NCBI GenBank assembly: GCA_002483345.1
Contig: DLHS01000015.1
Coordinates: forward strand, 519,629 to 583,628
Direction: 5' to 3'
Source of the DNA: Bacteroidetes bacterium UBA7662
GTDB lineage: Bacteria; Bacteroidota; Bacteroidia; UBA7662
DNA: 64,000 bases
Shown here: positions 1-8,349 of the stretch, one piece after another
Position numbering within the stretch: position 1 is the first letter of the stretch
Layout of the letters: each line of letters opens with the position of its first letter
The notes under the pieces: generated by a model
Told to the model about the DNA's origin: nothing
Seen by the model: only the letters and a program-made list of their open reading frames with translations
Databases searched by the model: none
Translations under genes and position numbers: made by a program

Positions 1-1
1 A

Positions 2-982
2 ACTGAAGACTACAGTGAAGTAGCGAAAATAGAAGGCAATGAAAATCTGACGCCCCGTTTAAACCTGTGGAATATAACCCAACTGACTTACAATGGTGAT
101 TACGGACAGAATTTCAATGTAAGATCTGCCAACCAGTATATGGTTGCTGGCGAAAACATCCAGGTGGTAGAAGGCAGGTTTCTGAACCATCAGGATGTCG
201 TTGAAAACCGGAAAGTGGCCTGCATTGGCCTCCCCGTAAAAAATGAATTGTTCAAAGGAGAAAACCCGATCGGAAAATATTTCGAGATAAACGGGATTCC
301 CTTTCTGGTGGTAGGCCTTTTTACAGATGTAGGTGGAGAAGACGACAACCGCAGATGTTATATACCCTGGACTACCTCTCAAAAAGCATTCGGTTATGCC
401 GACAAGATAGATCAGTTTGTATTTACAATGAACCCTTCCCGGCTGGAAGACAACGAGGCCCTGATTGCTGATATCAGGAATCGGTTTTCGAAAAAATACC
501 GGTTTAATCCGGAAGACGAACGGGCCTTGTTTGTATGGACCACCTACGAAGAATTCAAAAAAGTAATGGGTTTAATGCTCGGTATTAAAATATTTGTTTG
601 GATTATTGGTATTGGCACCATACTCGCCGGTGTAGTAGGTGTGAGTAACATCATGATGATAGCGGTAAAAGAACGAACCAGGGAAATAGGCGTACGCAAA
701 GCTTTGGGGGCCACTCCCTGGAGCATCATCGGTATGATTTTGCAGGAATCTGTCTTTATAACCTCCATTGCAGGTTATTTGGGCATGTTACTCGGTATCG
801 GCCTCATTGAGCTGCTTTCAAGTCAATTACCTAATACCGACTTCTTCCGCAACCCGGAAGTTAACCTTACCACAGCCCTGAGTTGTGTAGCCGTTTTAGT
901 ACTTGCCGGCACGCTGGCCGGGCTTATACCTGCCCGCAGAGCTGCTTCCATCCGACCCATTGAAGCCCTGAGAGATGAATAG
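2..982 (+). CDS. ABC transporter permease, FtsX/MacB type (5' end outside window)
   Basis: The reading frame is open from base 2 and no start is visible, so only the last 326 codons are here. The C-terminal third carries an FtsX domain: a membrane segment (ILAGVVGVSNIMMIAV) followed by the conserved cytoplasmic stretch ERTREIGVRKALGA and two more hydrophobic segments. The part before it is the periplasmic MacB-like core. Such permeases usually do mechanical work on periplasmic or lipid substrates, or efflux with a MacA-type adaptor. The stop overlaps the next permease start by 8 bp, so the two are translated together. The substrate cannot be told; the ATPase is probably upstream, outside the window. 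Confidence 0.9.
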   Translation, partial: TEDYSEVAKIEGNENLTPRLNLWNITQLTYNGDYGQNFNVRSANQYMVAGENIQVVEGRFLNHQDVVENRKVACIGLPVKNELFKGENPIGKYFEINGIPFLVVGLFTDVGGEDDNRRCYIPWTTSQKAFGYADKIDQFVFTMNPSRLEDNEALIADIRNRFSKKYRFNPEDERALFVWTTYEEFKKVMGLMLGIKIFVWIIGIGTILAGVVGVSNIMMIAVKERTREIGVRKALGATPWSIIGMILQESVFITSIAGYLGMLLGIGLIELLSSQLPNTDFFRNPEVNLTTALSCVAVLVLAGTLAGLIPARRAASIRPIEALRDE

Positions 983-2240
983 CTGGATGGATGCCGATCG
1001 CTGGAATGAAATCTGGCATGTATTGATGCGGAATAAGACCCGCACGTTTCTAACCGCTTTTGGCGTATTCTGGGGTATTTTTATGCTCGTAATCATGCTG
1101 GGCAGTGGTAACGGGTTGGAAAATGGTGTTAAAAAGGGCTTTGCCGGACATGCTACCAACAGTGTTTTCATGTGGGCGGAGGAAACCACCATCCCTTACA
1201 AGGGCCTTCCCAGGGGCAGGCATTATAACTTCAAAAATGAAGATGTCAAAGCCGCACTGGCAGCTATTCCCGAGATAAAGGCACTGGCTCCCCGTTGTCA
1301 GCTTGGTGGCTGGCGGGGCGGCAACAATGTGGTAAGGGGAACGGTTACCGCAGCATTCACAATTACAGGTGATCTGCCGGTGATTCAGGAGATTCAATCG
1401 GTTACCCTGACTTCAGGACGGTTTATCAATAACTTCGACATCCATGAAAAACGCAAGGTTTGTGTCATTGGCAGTCGTGTTCGCGAGGTTTTGTTTAAGA
1501 AAAACGAAGATCCGCTGAATGAATATATCCGGATTCAGGGTGTTTATTTTAAGGTCATCGGCACCTTTAAAACCACCTCCTCCAACGACCGGGAAGAGTC
1601 AATGAATACCATTTACCTGCCTTTCTCTACGTTTCAGCAGGTTTTTAACTGGGGAGATAACCTGGGTTGGTTTGCCATTACCAGCAAGGACGATGTGCCT
1701 ATCAGCAAAGTGCTTGAAAAACTGGTTCCTTTGCTTCAGGAGCGGCATAAAATTGCTCCGGCCGACAAAGCGGCCATTGGTTACTTCAACCTGGAGGAAG
1801 AGTTTCAGAAATTTCAGGGGCTGTTTACCGGAATTCGTACTTTGATCTGGATAGTGGGTACCGGAACCCTGCTGGCAGGAGTTATCGGTGTCAGCAACAT
1901 CATGCTGATTGTGGTGCGTGAAAGAACCAAAGAAATAGGCATCCGGCGCGCTTTGGGAGCTCCGCCTTCCAATATCATTACCCAGATTATGGCAGAAGCC
2001 GTTATCTTGACCCTCACAGCGGGATACTTCGGATTGGTGACAGGGGTTCTTTTGCTTGAAACCATTTCAAAATCTATTGGTGAAGGTGGAGAAGAAGCCA
2101 TGTTCCTGCACCCCGAAATAGACATTAAAGTAGCAATTTATGCCCTCCTCATACTCATTGTCAGTGGCTTGCTGGCTGGTTTAATCCCCGCCCGACGTGC
2201 CATTGCTGTTCCTACTGTAGAAGCCCTCAGAACTGAATAA
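975..2240 (+). CDS. ABC transporter permease, FtsX/MacB type
   Basis: A complete 421-aa permease: an N-terminal membrane helix at about residues 21-43, a periplasmic MacB-like core at about 45-240, then the FtsX domain with three C-terminal helices. The hallmark GVSNIMLIVVRERTKEIGIR lies near residue 300. It is a paralogue of the truncated gene just upstream, with which it overlaps by 8 bp, so the pair may form a heterodimer. An HlyD/MacA-type adaptor follows 7 bp downstream. This order (permease, permease, adaptor) is typical of Bacteroidota tripartite exporters. The cargo is unknown; macrolide export should not be assumed. Confidence 0.92.
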   Translation: MNSWMDADRWNEIWHVLMRNKTRTFLTAFGVFWGIFMLVIMLGSGNGLENGVKKGFAGHATNSVFMWAEETTIPYKGLPRGRHYNFKNEDVKAALAAIPEIKALAPRCQLGGWRGGNNVVRGTVTAAFTITGDLPVIQEIQSVTLTSGRFINNFDIHEKRKVCVIGSRVREVLFKKNEDPLNEYIRIQGVYFKVIGTFKTTSSNDREESMNTIYLPFSTFQQVFNWGDNLGWFAITSKDDVPISKVLEKLVPLLQERHKIAPADKAAIGYFNLEEEFQKFQGLFTGIRTLIWIVGTGTLLAGVIGVSNIMLIVVRERTKEIGIRRALGAPPSNIITQIMAEAVILTLTAGYFGLVTGVLLLETISKSIGEGGEEAMFLHPEIDIKVAIYALLILIVSGLLAGLIPARRAIAVPTVEALRTE

Positions 2241-2247
2241 ACCCAAC

Positions 2248-3351
2248 ATGAAAAAGTTTTTTAGGATTACCCTTTTTGTCCTTTTAGGCGCCGTATTCGT
2301 TTATACGCTTTATTATCTCTACCAGAAATCGGAAGAAAAACCGGTGGTTTATGAGACAGAACAGGCGGTTTACAGAGACATTATCAAAAAAACCGTTGCT
2401 ACCGGCAGTGTGAAGCCCCGGAAGGAAATCGAAATCAAACCGCAGGTATCCGGTATCATCGAAAAATTGTATGTGGAAGCCGGTGATAAGGTAAAAAAAG
2501 GCGATCTGATTGCCAAAATCAAAATTATCCCCAACCTGGCCAACCTCAGCAATGCCGAAACCCGGTTAAACCGGGCTAAAATATCATTGGATCAGGCCAA
2601 AATAGATTTTGAAAGAAACAAAAGCCTTTACGAGCAAAAGGTTATTTCAATCGCTGAGTTTCAGCAGTTCAAACTGGCGTATGAAAATGCACGGGAAGAG
2701 CTGAAAGCTGCCGAAGACAACCTGGAAATTATCCGGGAAGGGGTTGCCAAAAGTTCGAGTGGCACTACCCTTACCCTGGTTCGTTCCACCGCCACCGGTA
2801 CAGTACTGGATGTGCCTGTGGAAGAAGGTTTTTCAGTTATTGAAGTCAATAATTTCAATGTAGGCACTACCATTGCCACGGTTGCTGATTTGGGTGAAAT
2901 GATTTTTGAAGGTAAAATAGACGAATCAGAAGTTGGCAAAATCAAAGCCGGTATGCCCCTCATTCTGACCATAGGAGCCATCGACCAGACAAAATTTAAC
3001 GCTATCCTCGAATTCATTGCCCCCAAAGGCATCAGTGAAAATGGTGCTATCCAGTTTACCATTAAAGCAGCTGTAAAGCTTGAGTCTGATCATTTCATCC
3101 GGGCCGGCTACAGCGCCAATGCCGACATCGTGCTGGCAAGGGCCGACAGTGTATTGTCGATACCGGAGGCGTTGATATTATTTGAAAAAGAAAAGGCTTA
3201 TGTTGAGGTAGAAAAAGCACCACAGCAGTTTGAGAAGAAGTTTATCAAAACCGGCCTGTCAGATGGTGTCAATATCCAGTTGCTGGACGGGTTGGATGAC
3301 AAGGTCAAAATCAAAAAACAAATCGCACCTTCAGAAACGCCAGCCGGCTGA
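2248..3351 (+). CDS. Efflux periplasmic adaptor (HlyD/MacA family)
   Basis: This 367-aa membrane-fusion protein has an N-terminal anchor (about residues 5-22), a biotinyl-lipoyl half-motif (PQVSGIIEKLYVEAGDKVKKG), a helical hairpin rich in Ala/Glu/Lys at about 100-165, the second lipoyl half and a beta-barrel ending near 330. It would link the two FtsX permeases to an outer-membrane TolC-like channel. It is last in the operon, and its 3' end overlaps the convergent PAP2 gene by 21 bp. A hairpin with a T-run at 3378-3415 probably ends the transcript inside the neighbour's coding sequence. Confidence 0.92.
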   Translation: MKKFFRITLFVLLGAVFVYTLYYLYQKSEEKPVVYETEQAVYRDIIKKTVATGSVKPRKEIEIKPQVSGIIEKLYVEAGDKVKKGDLIAKIKIIPNLANLSNAETRLNRAKISLDQAKIDFERNKSLYEQKVISIAEFQQFKLAYENAREELKAAEDNLEIIREGVAKSSSGTTLTLVRSTATGTVLDVPVEEGFSVIEVNNFNVGTTIATVADLGEMIFEGKIDESEVGKIKAGMPLILTIGAIDQTKFNAILEFIAPKGISENGAIQFTIKAAVKLESDHFIRAGYSANADIVLARADSVLSIPEALILFEKEKAYVEVEKAPQQFEKKFIKTGLSDGVNIQLLDGLDDKVKIKKQIAPSETPAG

Positions 3352-4140
3352 TAAAGACAGACCGGCATCTGCCTGATAAGAGGGAAGCAAAGTTAAATTT
3401 GTCTTCCCTTTTTTTACAATCCACCTGCCTGCGAAATAGCCAAGCATTGCTCCGGTAAATACATCGGAAAACCAATGACTGCCACTGCCAATCCGCTGAA
3501 CTGCCACAGTTGCAGCTGTTGAATAGGCCAATGTACTCACCCACCACCGGTTGTAGGAAGCATCCAGGGCGGAAGCAGCCGCGAATGCAGATATAACATG
3601 CCCGCTTGGAAAGGAATGATGTCTGCCACCACCTCCGGGGCCATCAAAGCGACCGGGCTCTGCATCCGGATGCCAGCCAGGTTCAGGTCGTTGAAAGAGG
3701 TATTTAGGCAGTTGTACCAGTGCTCTTGTCAGTACAAAGGCCTTGGTGGCATTCATAGCAGCCAGTTGATCCTGCGGACGGTCACGCAACATGCCGTTCA
3801 AATACAGCAGGCCGAGCGCCGGGAAGGTATATAAACCATCTCCCCAGTGCCTGCTTCCCGACCATAAACCAGTGTGAAAGGCATTGCCGGAATTTCGGAG
3901 AACACGCTCAAATACCAGCTGGTCGATCTTAAAAGACACTAAAATACCGGCCGACGTGGCAGAAGCCACGAGCCATGAACGGCCATTCCAGTCGACAGGT
4001 GATTTTATCAAACCCCAGCTATCCTGCGGATAACTCAGGATATGGCTTTTCGAAAACGGCTTCGGTAGCTGAGAGAAGGCCGCAGAAGTTGTCAAGACCC
4101 AGCAGGCAAATACCCTGAAAAAATATCCGTACCGACTCAT
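3331..4140 (-). CDS. PAP2-family phosphatase
   Basis: A 269-aa protein with an N-terminal signal sequence (VFACWVLTTSAAFSQ) and the acid phosphatase/vanadium haloperoxidase fold. Motif 2 is clear (SFPSGH) and motif 3 is R-x5-H in QRIGSGSHWFSDV. Motif 1 is irregular: KYLFQRPEP has R-P at K+5 and E at K+7, where the family has Arg. Members dephosphorylate lipid phosphates such as undecaprenyl or phosphatidylglycerol phosphate at the periplasmic face. Its start overlaps the mazG stop by 4 bp, so it is probably co-transcribed. The substrate is not known. Confidence 0.88.
   Translation of the reverse strand: MSRYGYFFRVFACWVLTTSAAFSQLPKPFSKSHILSYPQDSWGLIKSPVDWNGRSWLVASATSAGILVSFKIDQLVFERVLRNSGNAFHTGLWSGSRHWGDGLYTFPALGLLYLNGMLRDRPQDQLAAMNATKAFVLTRALVQLPKYLFQRPEPGWHPDAEPGRFDGPGGGGRHHSFPSGHVISAFAAASALDASYNRWWVSTLAYSTAATVAVQRIGSGSHWFSDVFTGAMLGYFAGRWIVKKGKTNLTLLPSYQADAGLSLSAGWRF
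3378..3415 (+). terminator. Probable intrinsic terminator of the exporter operon
   Basis: The arms AGGGAAG and CTTCCCT flank a 15-nt loop and are followed by a run of T. The stem can be extended by A-T/G-T pairs on the outside. It lies 27 bp after the adaptor stop and inside the 3' end of the convergent PAP2 gene, so the same bases code for the PAP2 C-terminus. Confidence 0.5.
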
Positions 4141-4913
4141 GCTTGTTTTTTGGCCTCATTCCAAAAAACATCCATTTCTGTGAGGCTCATTTCTGCCAGC
4201 GACCGGCCCTGACCGGCGGCTTTGGATTCAAGGTACTGAAAACGCTGTATAAACTTCTGGTTGGTACGCTCCAGTGCATTTTCAGGATTTACCTCCAGAA
4301 AACGGGCATAATTAATCATCGAAAACAGTAAATCTCCGAACTCCCCTTCTACTTTGGCCTGATCGCCGGCTTTGACTTCCGTTTGCAGCTCTTGTAGTTC
4401 TTCCTGGACTTTTTCAAACACCTGCTCCTGATTGTCCCAGTCGAAGCCTACCCCCCTCGCCTTTTCCTGGATGCGGGTGGCTTTGACCATCGCTGGTAAT
4501 GAGTTGGGGACTCCTTCGAGCACCGACTTCTTGCCTTCCCGCAGCTTCAGTTTCTCCCAGTTTTGTTTTACTTCCTCTTCCCCGCTTACCTTCACGTCGC
4601 CGTAAATGTGAGGATGTCTACTGATAAGCTTTTCACAAATGGCATTCAGTACATCTGTGATGTCAAATGCCCCTTTTTCACTTCCGATTTTGGCGTAAAA
4701 AACGAGGTGAAGCATGACGTCGCCGAGTTCCTTTTTGACTTCCTCCATATCAGACTTCAGAATGGCATCCGCCAGTTCATACATCTCTTCAATGGTTAGC
4801 GGACGCAGCGTTTCCATGGTTTGTTTCATATCCCAGGGACACTGGGCACGCAGTTCGTCCATGATTTGCAGGAGGCGGCCAAAAGCTTCCAAGCGGGGAT
4901 CGGGATTTTTCAT
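4137..4913 (-). CDS. mazG: Nucleoside triphosphate pyrophosphohydrolase MazG
   Basis: 258 aa with two tandem MazG domains. The first carries EEMYE and ELGD, the second EELQE and EFGD, which are the metal-binding carboxylates. MazG hydrolyses non-canonical and canonical NTPs to NMP and pyrophosphate in the cytoplasm. The length fits the housekeeping two-domain form (about 260 aa), not the small antitoxin-linked type, and no mazEF genes are near. It begins a two-gene unit with the PAP2 gene, through a 4-bp overlap at its stop codon. Confidence 0.95.
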   Translation of the reverse strand: MKNPDPRLEAFGRLLQIMDELRAQCPWDMKQTMETLRPLTIEEMYELADAILKSDMEEVKKELGDVMLHLVFYAKIGSEKGAFDITDVLNAICEKLISRHPHIYGDVKVSGEEEVKQNWEKLKLREGKKSVLEGVPNSLPAMVKATRIQEKARGVGFDWDNQEQVFEKVQEELQELQTEVKAGDQAKVEGEFGDLLFSMINYARFLEVNPENALERTNQKFIQRFQYLESKAAGQGRSLAEMSLTEMDVFWNEAKKQA

Positions 4914-5056
4914 AGGCCTAATTTCAGGCTTTCTGCTGAATGCAGCATGCGCAACCGATTGAAAATTGCTGAATTTATCCCGGTGGATGCTTTTTCTTCC
5001 AGCTCAGGAACCAAAGGCTGAATAATGGCTGTTATCTTTACATCAACAATCAGCTT

Positions 5057-5266
5057 ATGTGGCCTGTACTGCTTCTTACCCTTGGTTTTCTGGCAATTGG
5101 TGTTGCCGGTCTTAGTATCCGACTTATTTTTCTGAAACAAGGAGAATTTCGCGGAACCTGTTCGAGCCACAATCCCCTGCTGGCAGCCAAAGGGGTAGAT
5201 TGTGAAACCTGTCCTAACCGTTATAAAGACGTTTGTCCAGCCACCAAAGGAATCAAAGGAGAATAA
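5057..5266 (+). CDS. Small membrane protein with C-terminal CxxC
   Basis: A 69-aa protein: one N-terminal membrane helix (VLLLTLGFLAIGVAGLSIRL), then a short tail with CSSHNP, CETCPN and a final Cys. Small Bacteroidota membrane proteins of this layout (helix, GTCxS, CxxC) are conserved, but I know of no proven function; the cysteines suggest redox or metal binding. A box TATCTTTA at 5033-5040, one base from TAnnTTTG, lies 16 nt before the ATG. It is convergent with apbE, with a gap of 6 nt. A competing minus-strand frame over 4910-5170 was rejected. Confidence 0.75.
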   Translation: MWPVLLLTLGFLAIGVAGLSIRLIFLKQGEFRGTCSSHNPLLAAKGVDCETCPNRYKDVCPATKGIKGE

Positions 5267-5272
5267 TAACCG

Positions 5273-6277
5273 TTATTCTGCTGCGAGCATTTTCTCAAGG
5301 CCGGGACTCAGATACAGCTGATTTTTTCCCTTTTCATCGGCATAAATAAAGGCAACTTCCAGATTCGGCATACTGGCGGAGATAGCTTTCGATTTTTCAA
5401 GTCCAAGTACCATAAAGGCCGTAGCCCAGGCGTCGGCGGTCATGCAGTCTTCTGCTATGACGGTGGCGCTCAGCAAATTATGCTCAACGGGATAACCGGT
5501 TTTCGGATTGATTTCATGCGCATACTTACGGCCTTCCCTGATGTAAAAATTGCGGTAATTACCTGAAGTGGCCATGGCCTGATTTTTCAGAGGAACTACC
5601 AGCTCAATGGATCGGGCTTGTCCGCTCGCATCATCGATGGGTTTTTCGATGCCAATCTGCCAGGGCGTACCATCGGGTTTATTCCCTCTGGTAACCACCT
5701 CTCCTCCTATTTCAACCATAAAGTGATGTACACCCCTTGCTTCGAGCAGGCGGGCTACTTCATCAACCCCAAACCCCTTGGCCAAAGCACTGAAATCGAC
5801 CATTACGCCCGGTAATTGTTTAAAAAGAGTATCATAAGAAAGCCGGAGTTTATCTGAACCAACAAATTGCAGCAATGAATCGATTAACATACTGTCAACG
5901 GCTCCTGCCATTTTCTTAAACCCGAACCCCCAGGCATTTACCAGCGGCATCACAGTCATATCGAAATAACCCCCGCTGCTTCTGTAAACCTCCAGCGCTT
6001 TGGTATAATTGGTTAAAAAGTAGTTATCGACCACCGCAAAAGAATCCGACTGATTAAAAAGTGAAATATTAGAGGAAGGGATATAGGTCGACAGAGAGGC
6101 ATTCACCGCTTTAAGCAAGGAATCAACCGGCGCATCGAGTGTCGGGTTTTGCTGGCTGTAATAGCTGATGTGATAGGTAGTTCCCATGGTTTCACCGGCC
6201 AGGGTACGCAAAATTTCCGATTGATCGGTACAGGAAGCCAGTCCGGTAAAAAGCAATAACCAAAGCATCTTTTTCAT
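5273..6277 (-). CDS. apbE: FAD:protein FMN transferase, lipoprotein (ApbE family)
   Basis: 334 aa with a lipoprotein signal (LLFTGLASC, Cys as acylation site), followed by the ApbE fold. It shows GETMGTTYHISYY at the N-terminus, the flavin-binding DFSALAKGFGVDEVARLL, and VEIGGEVVTRGNKPDG. The late MTADAWATAFMVLG contains the Mg-binding Asp/Thr region. ApbE attaches FMN to Thr of Rnf/Nqr subunits and similar proteins outside the cytoplasm. No rnf or nqr genes lie in the window. A -7 box TATTTTTG ends 4 nt before the ATG, which predicts a leaderless transcript. Confidence 0.93.
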   Translation of the reverse strand: MKKMLWLLLFTGLASCTDQSEILRTLAGETMGTTYHISYYSQQNPTLDAPVDSLLKAVNASLSTYIPSSNISLFNQSDSFAVVDNYFLTNYTKALEVYRSSGGYFDMTVMPLVNAWGFGFKKMAGAVDSMLIDSLLQFVGSDKLRLSYDTLFKQLPGVMVDFSALAKGFGVDEVARLLEARGVHHFMVEIGGEVVTRGNKPDGTPWQIGIEKPIDDASGQARSIELVVPLKNQAMATSGNYRNFYIREGRKYAHEINPKTGYPVEHNLLSATVIAEDCMTADAWATAFMVLGLEKSKAISASMPNLEVAFIYADEKGKNQLYLSPGLEKMLAAE

Positions 6278-6281
6278 GCTC

Positions 6282-6289
6282 CAAAAATA
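6282..6289 (-). promoter_or_regulatory. -7 promoter element of apbE
   Basis: The minus strand reads TATTTTTG, a perfect TAnnTTTG. Only GAGC separates it from the ATG at 6277, so transcription would start at or next to the start codon. No good -33 TTG was seen at 17-20 nt upstream. Confidence 0.6.
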
Positions 6290-6310
6290 AAGGTTATCGC
6301 CGGCAAACCA

Positions 6311-6868
6311 TTAATTCAGGCGGGGATCTTCCGGATAATTTGCCATGAGCTTGTATTCACTTCCCATACTGGTCAGCACTTCTTTCCAGAGCAAATCAGG
6401 TTCATGGGTAAGTACTGTCTGGGCATCGGCGGGAGCGAGTATCCAGGCATGTCCGTCGATTTCTTCCCTGAGTTGTTCTACCGACCAGCCGGAATAACCT
6501 ACAAAAAAACGGATATCATCTTCATGGATTTCTCCAAGCGATATCATATCCCGGATCAGGTCAAAGTCGCCCCCCCAGTGAATACCGGGCAGTACTTCCT
6601 TGCTTTCAGGAATATTCAGCGAAGCGCGGTGAATAAAATGGAGGGTATTCTGCTCCACAGGACCGCCGATGTGGAGCGACCCGTTAAAAGCGGGAAAACC
6701 TTCCAGCACATCGTTTACCGTGAGTTCGGTAGCCCGGTTGAGGACAAATCCGATAGATCCTTCCTCGTCGTGCTCGGTAATCAGAACCACCGATCGCTTA
6801 AAATTCGGATCCGGCAAAAAAGGCTCAGAAACAAGTAAGATTCCCTTTGATAGTTCAGTAGTAGCCAT
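6311..6868 (-). CDS. YqgE/AlgH family protein
   Basis: 185 aa matching the UPF0301/DUF179 family from end to end: KGILLVSEPFLPDPNFKRSV at the start, then GSIGFVLNR, IGGPVE and RFFVGYSGWS. The family is widespread and cytoplasmic; its biochemical role is unsettled, and the old AlgH link to alginate control is specific to Pseudomonas. It is 33 nt upstream of apbE on the same strand, but apbE has its own -7 box. A weak TAATTTAG lies 3 nt before the ATG. Confidence 0.92.
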   Translation of the reverse strand: MATTELSKGILLVSEPFLPDPNFKRSVVLITEHDEEGSIGFVLNRATELTVNDVLEGFPAFNGSLHIGGPVEQNTLHFIHRASLNIPESKEVLPGIHWGGDFDLIRDMISLGEIHEDDIRFFVGYSGWSVEQLREEIDGHAWILAPADAQTVLTHEPDLLWKEVLTSMGSEYKLMANYPEDPRLN

Positions 6869-7006
6869 GATCTAAATTATTTAGAGAATCAATGCAAATC
6901 ATAACAATCTGACTTGCCTGATTGTGCATAAACCAACGATTTATATTGGTTCGCGGTTTCAGTTCATCGCTTACAGGTCTTAATTTTACATAAAATAAAC
7001 AAAGTC

Positions 7007-7657
7007 ATGAAAGGCATCAACGAAAGCGTACGCGACCTCCGCAATGACTACACCCAGGAATCGCTGCTGGAAACAGCCGTTTCTACCTCTCCCTTCACAC
7101 AATTCGATCTTTGGATGGACCAGGCCATCGAAGCCAGGGTACCAGAACCCAATGCCATGACCCTTTCGACTGCCTACAACAACCGTCCGAGTGCCCGGGT
7201 AGTATTGTTAAGGGGATGTGACCCTTCCGGTTTGATGTTCTTTACCAATTACGAGAGCCGGAAAGGCCTTGAGTTGCAGGAAAACCCCTATGCCTGTGTG
7301 ACTTTTTTCTGGCCTGAGCTGGAAAGACAGTTGCGGGTGGAGGGCAAAATTGTCAAAGCCCCTGAAAGTGCCTCTGACGACTATTTCCTGAGCCGGCCAC
7401 GCGGCAACCGGCTGGGTGCCTGGGCATCGCCACAAAGTCAGGTAATCCCCAACCGGGAAGAAATCGACCGCCTCACCCGGGTTTTTGAAACCCAATATCC
7501 GGCCGATTCGGTGATTCCGCGACCTCCGCACTGGGGTGGTTATATATTGGAACCTGATCAGTTTGAATTCTGGCAAGGACGTGCCAGCCGCCTGCATGAC
7601 CGCATCCGCTACCGCCTGGCCGATGGGAACTGGATTATTGAAAGACTTGCCCCCTGA
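7007..7657 (+). CDS. pdxH: Pyridoxamine 5'-phosphate oxidase
   Basis: 216 aa, normal for PdxH. It oxidises pyridoxamine- or pyridoxine-phosphate to pyridoxal phosphate using FMN and O2. Visible motifs: RNDYTQESLLE, the FMN-binding RVVLLRGCD and FFTNYESRKG, RQLRVEGKIVK, then FLSRPRGNRLGAWASPQS and the C-terminal FEFWQGRASRLHDRI that closes the PLP site. A possible promoter box TAATTTTA (6981-6988) precedes it. Its TGA stop overlaps the proposed CTG start of trmN6 (bases CTGA). Confidence 0.96.
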   Translation: MKGINESVRDLRNDYTQESLLETAVSTSPFTQFDLWMDQAIEARVPEPNAMTLSTAYNNRPSARVVLLRGCDPSGLMFFTNYESRKGLELQENPYACVTFFWPELERQLRVEGKIVKAPESASDDYFLSRPRGNRLGAWASPQSQVIPNREEIDRLTRVFETQYPADSVIPRPPHWGGYILEPDQFEFWQGRASRLHDRIRYRLADGNWIIERLAP

Positions 7658-8349
7658 GCCATTTCCGGTTTAAACAATTTTCAGTAGCTCACCACCTGTC
7701 AAGCATGAAGGTGGGCACTGATGCTGTTTTACTCGGGGCATGGGTACAAGCAGACGGCCCCGGACGTATCCTTGATATTGGAACCGGCTGTGGTGTAATA
7801 GCGCTTATGCTGGCACAGCGCTACCAAAATGCACAAGTTGATGCCATAGATATACACGAGGCCTCTTTCAGGGAAGCTGGTGAAAATTTCCTGGTATCAC
7901 CCTGGTCTGTCAGGATGAAAGCCTATCCGGAACGCCTGCAGGACTATCAGGGCGAGGCCTACGATCTCATAGTATCCAACCCACCCTATTTCGCCCACAG
8001 CTACCCGGTGAAAGATCCGGCACGGAGTCGTGCCAGAAATCAGGAAAGCCTTGATTTCAAAGCGCTGATAACCAATGTCGTTCGCTTACTTTCAGAAGCA
8101 GGTGTTTTCGCGGTTGTATTGCCCCAGGAGTGTCTGAGTATTTTCTCATCCCTGCTCGGGAACAACGGGTTTTACATCCGGCGACAGTGTGATGTAAAAG
8201 CCCACGCCCATAAAAACGCGGCACTTGTTTTACTGGAGGCTGTAAGATTACCGTCAGAACTAACGACGGAATCCCTGGAAATACGGCATGGGAAAGACTA
8301 TAGTCCCGCTTATCTCGCGCTTACCAAAGATTTTTATTTATTCTCCTGA
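7654..8349 (+). CDS. trmN6: tRNA1(Val) A37 N6-methyltransferase, probable CTG start
   Basis: Class I SAM methyltransferase of the TrmN6/YfiC family, with the SAM-binding ILDIGTGCGVIALMLA and catalytic SNPPYF (N-P-P-Y). The first ATG (7705) would cut off the N-terminus. The frame is open back to a TGA at 7639, and codons 7660-7704 read HFRFKQFSVAHHLSS, the conserved family start before MKVGTD. The only plausible initiator upstream is CTG at 7654, which overlaps the pdxH stop as CTGA. That gives 231 aa, near family length. Its 3' end overlaps the convergent HdeD-like gene by 16 bp. Confidence 0.88.
   Translation: MSHFRFKQFSVAHHLSSMKVGTDAVLLGAWVQADGPGRILDIGTGCGVIALMLAQRYQNAQVDAIDIHEASFREAGENFLVSPWSVRMKAYPERLQDYQGEAYDLIVSNPPYFAHSYPVKDPARSRARNQESLDFKALITNVVRLLSEAGVFAVVLPQECLSIFSSLLGNNGFYIRRQCDVKAHAHKNAALVLLEAVRLPSELTTESLEIRHGKDYSPAYLALTKDFYLFS

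Noticed and set aside
4910..5170. 86-aa minus-strand frame ahead of mazG
   Set aside because: It overlaps the small CxxC membrane gene, which has a promoter box and family-like sequence. The frame's basic N-terminal half is the antisense of that gene; the 3' half has no recognisable domain.
6872..6884. Palindrome CTAAATTATTTAG before yqgE, resembling the BlaI-like operator
   Set aside because: The half-site spacing is one base longer than in the 38.45-kb operators and the outer AA/TT are missing; more likely an AT-rich promoter sequence.
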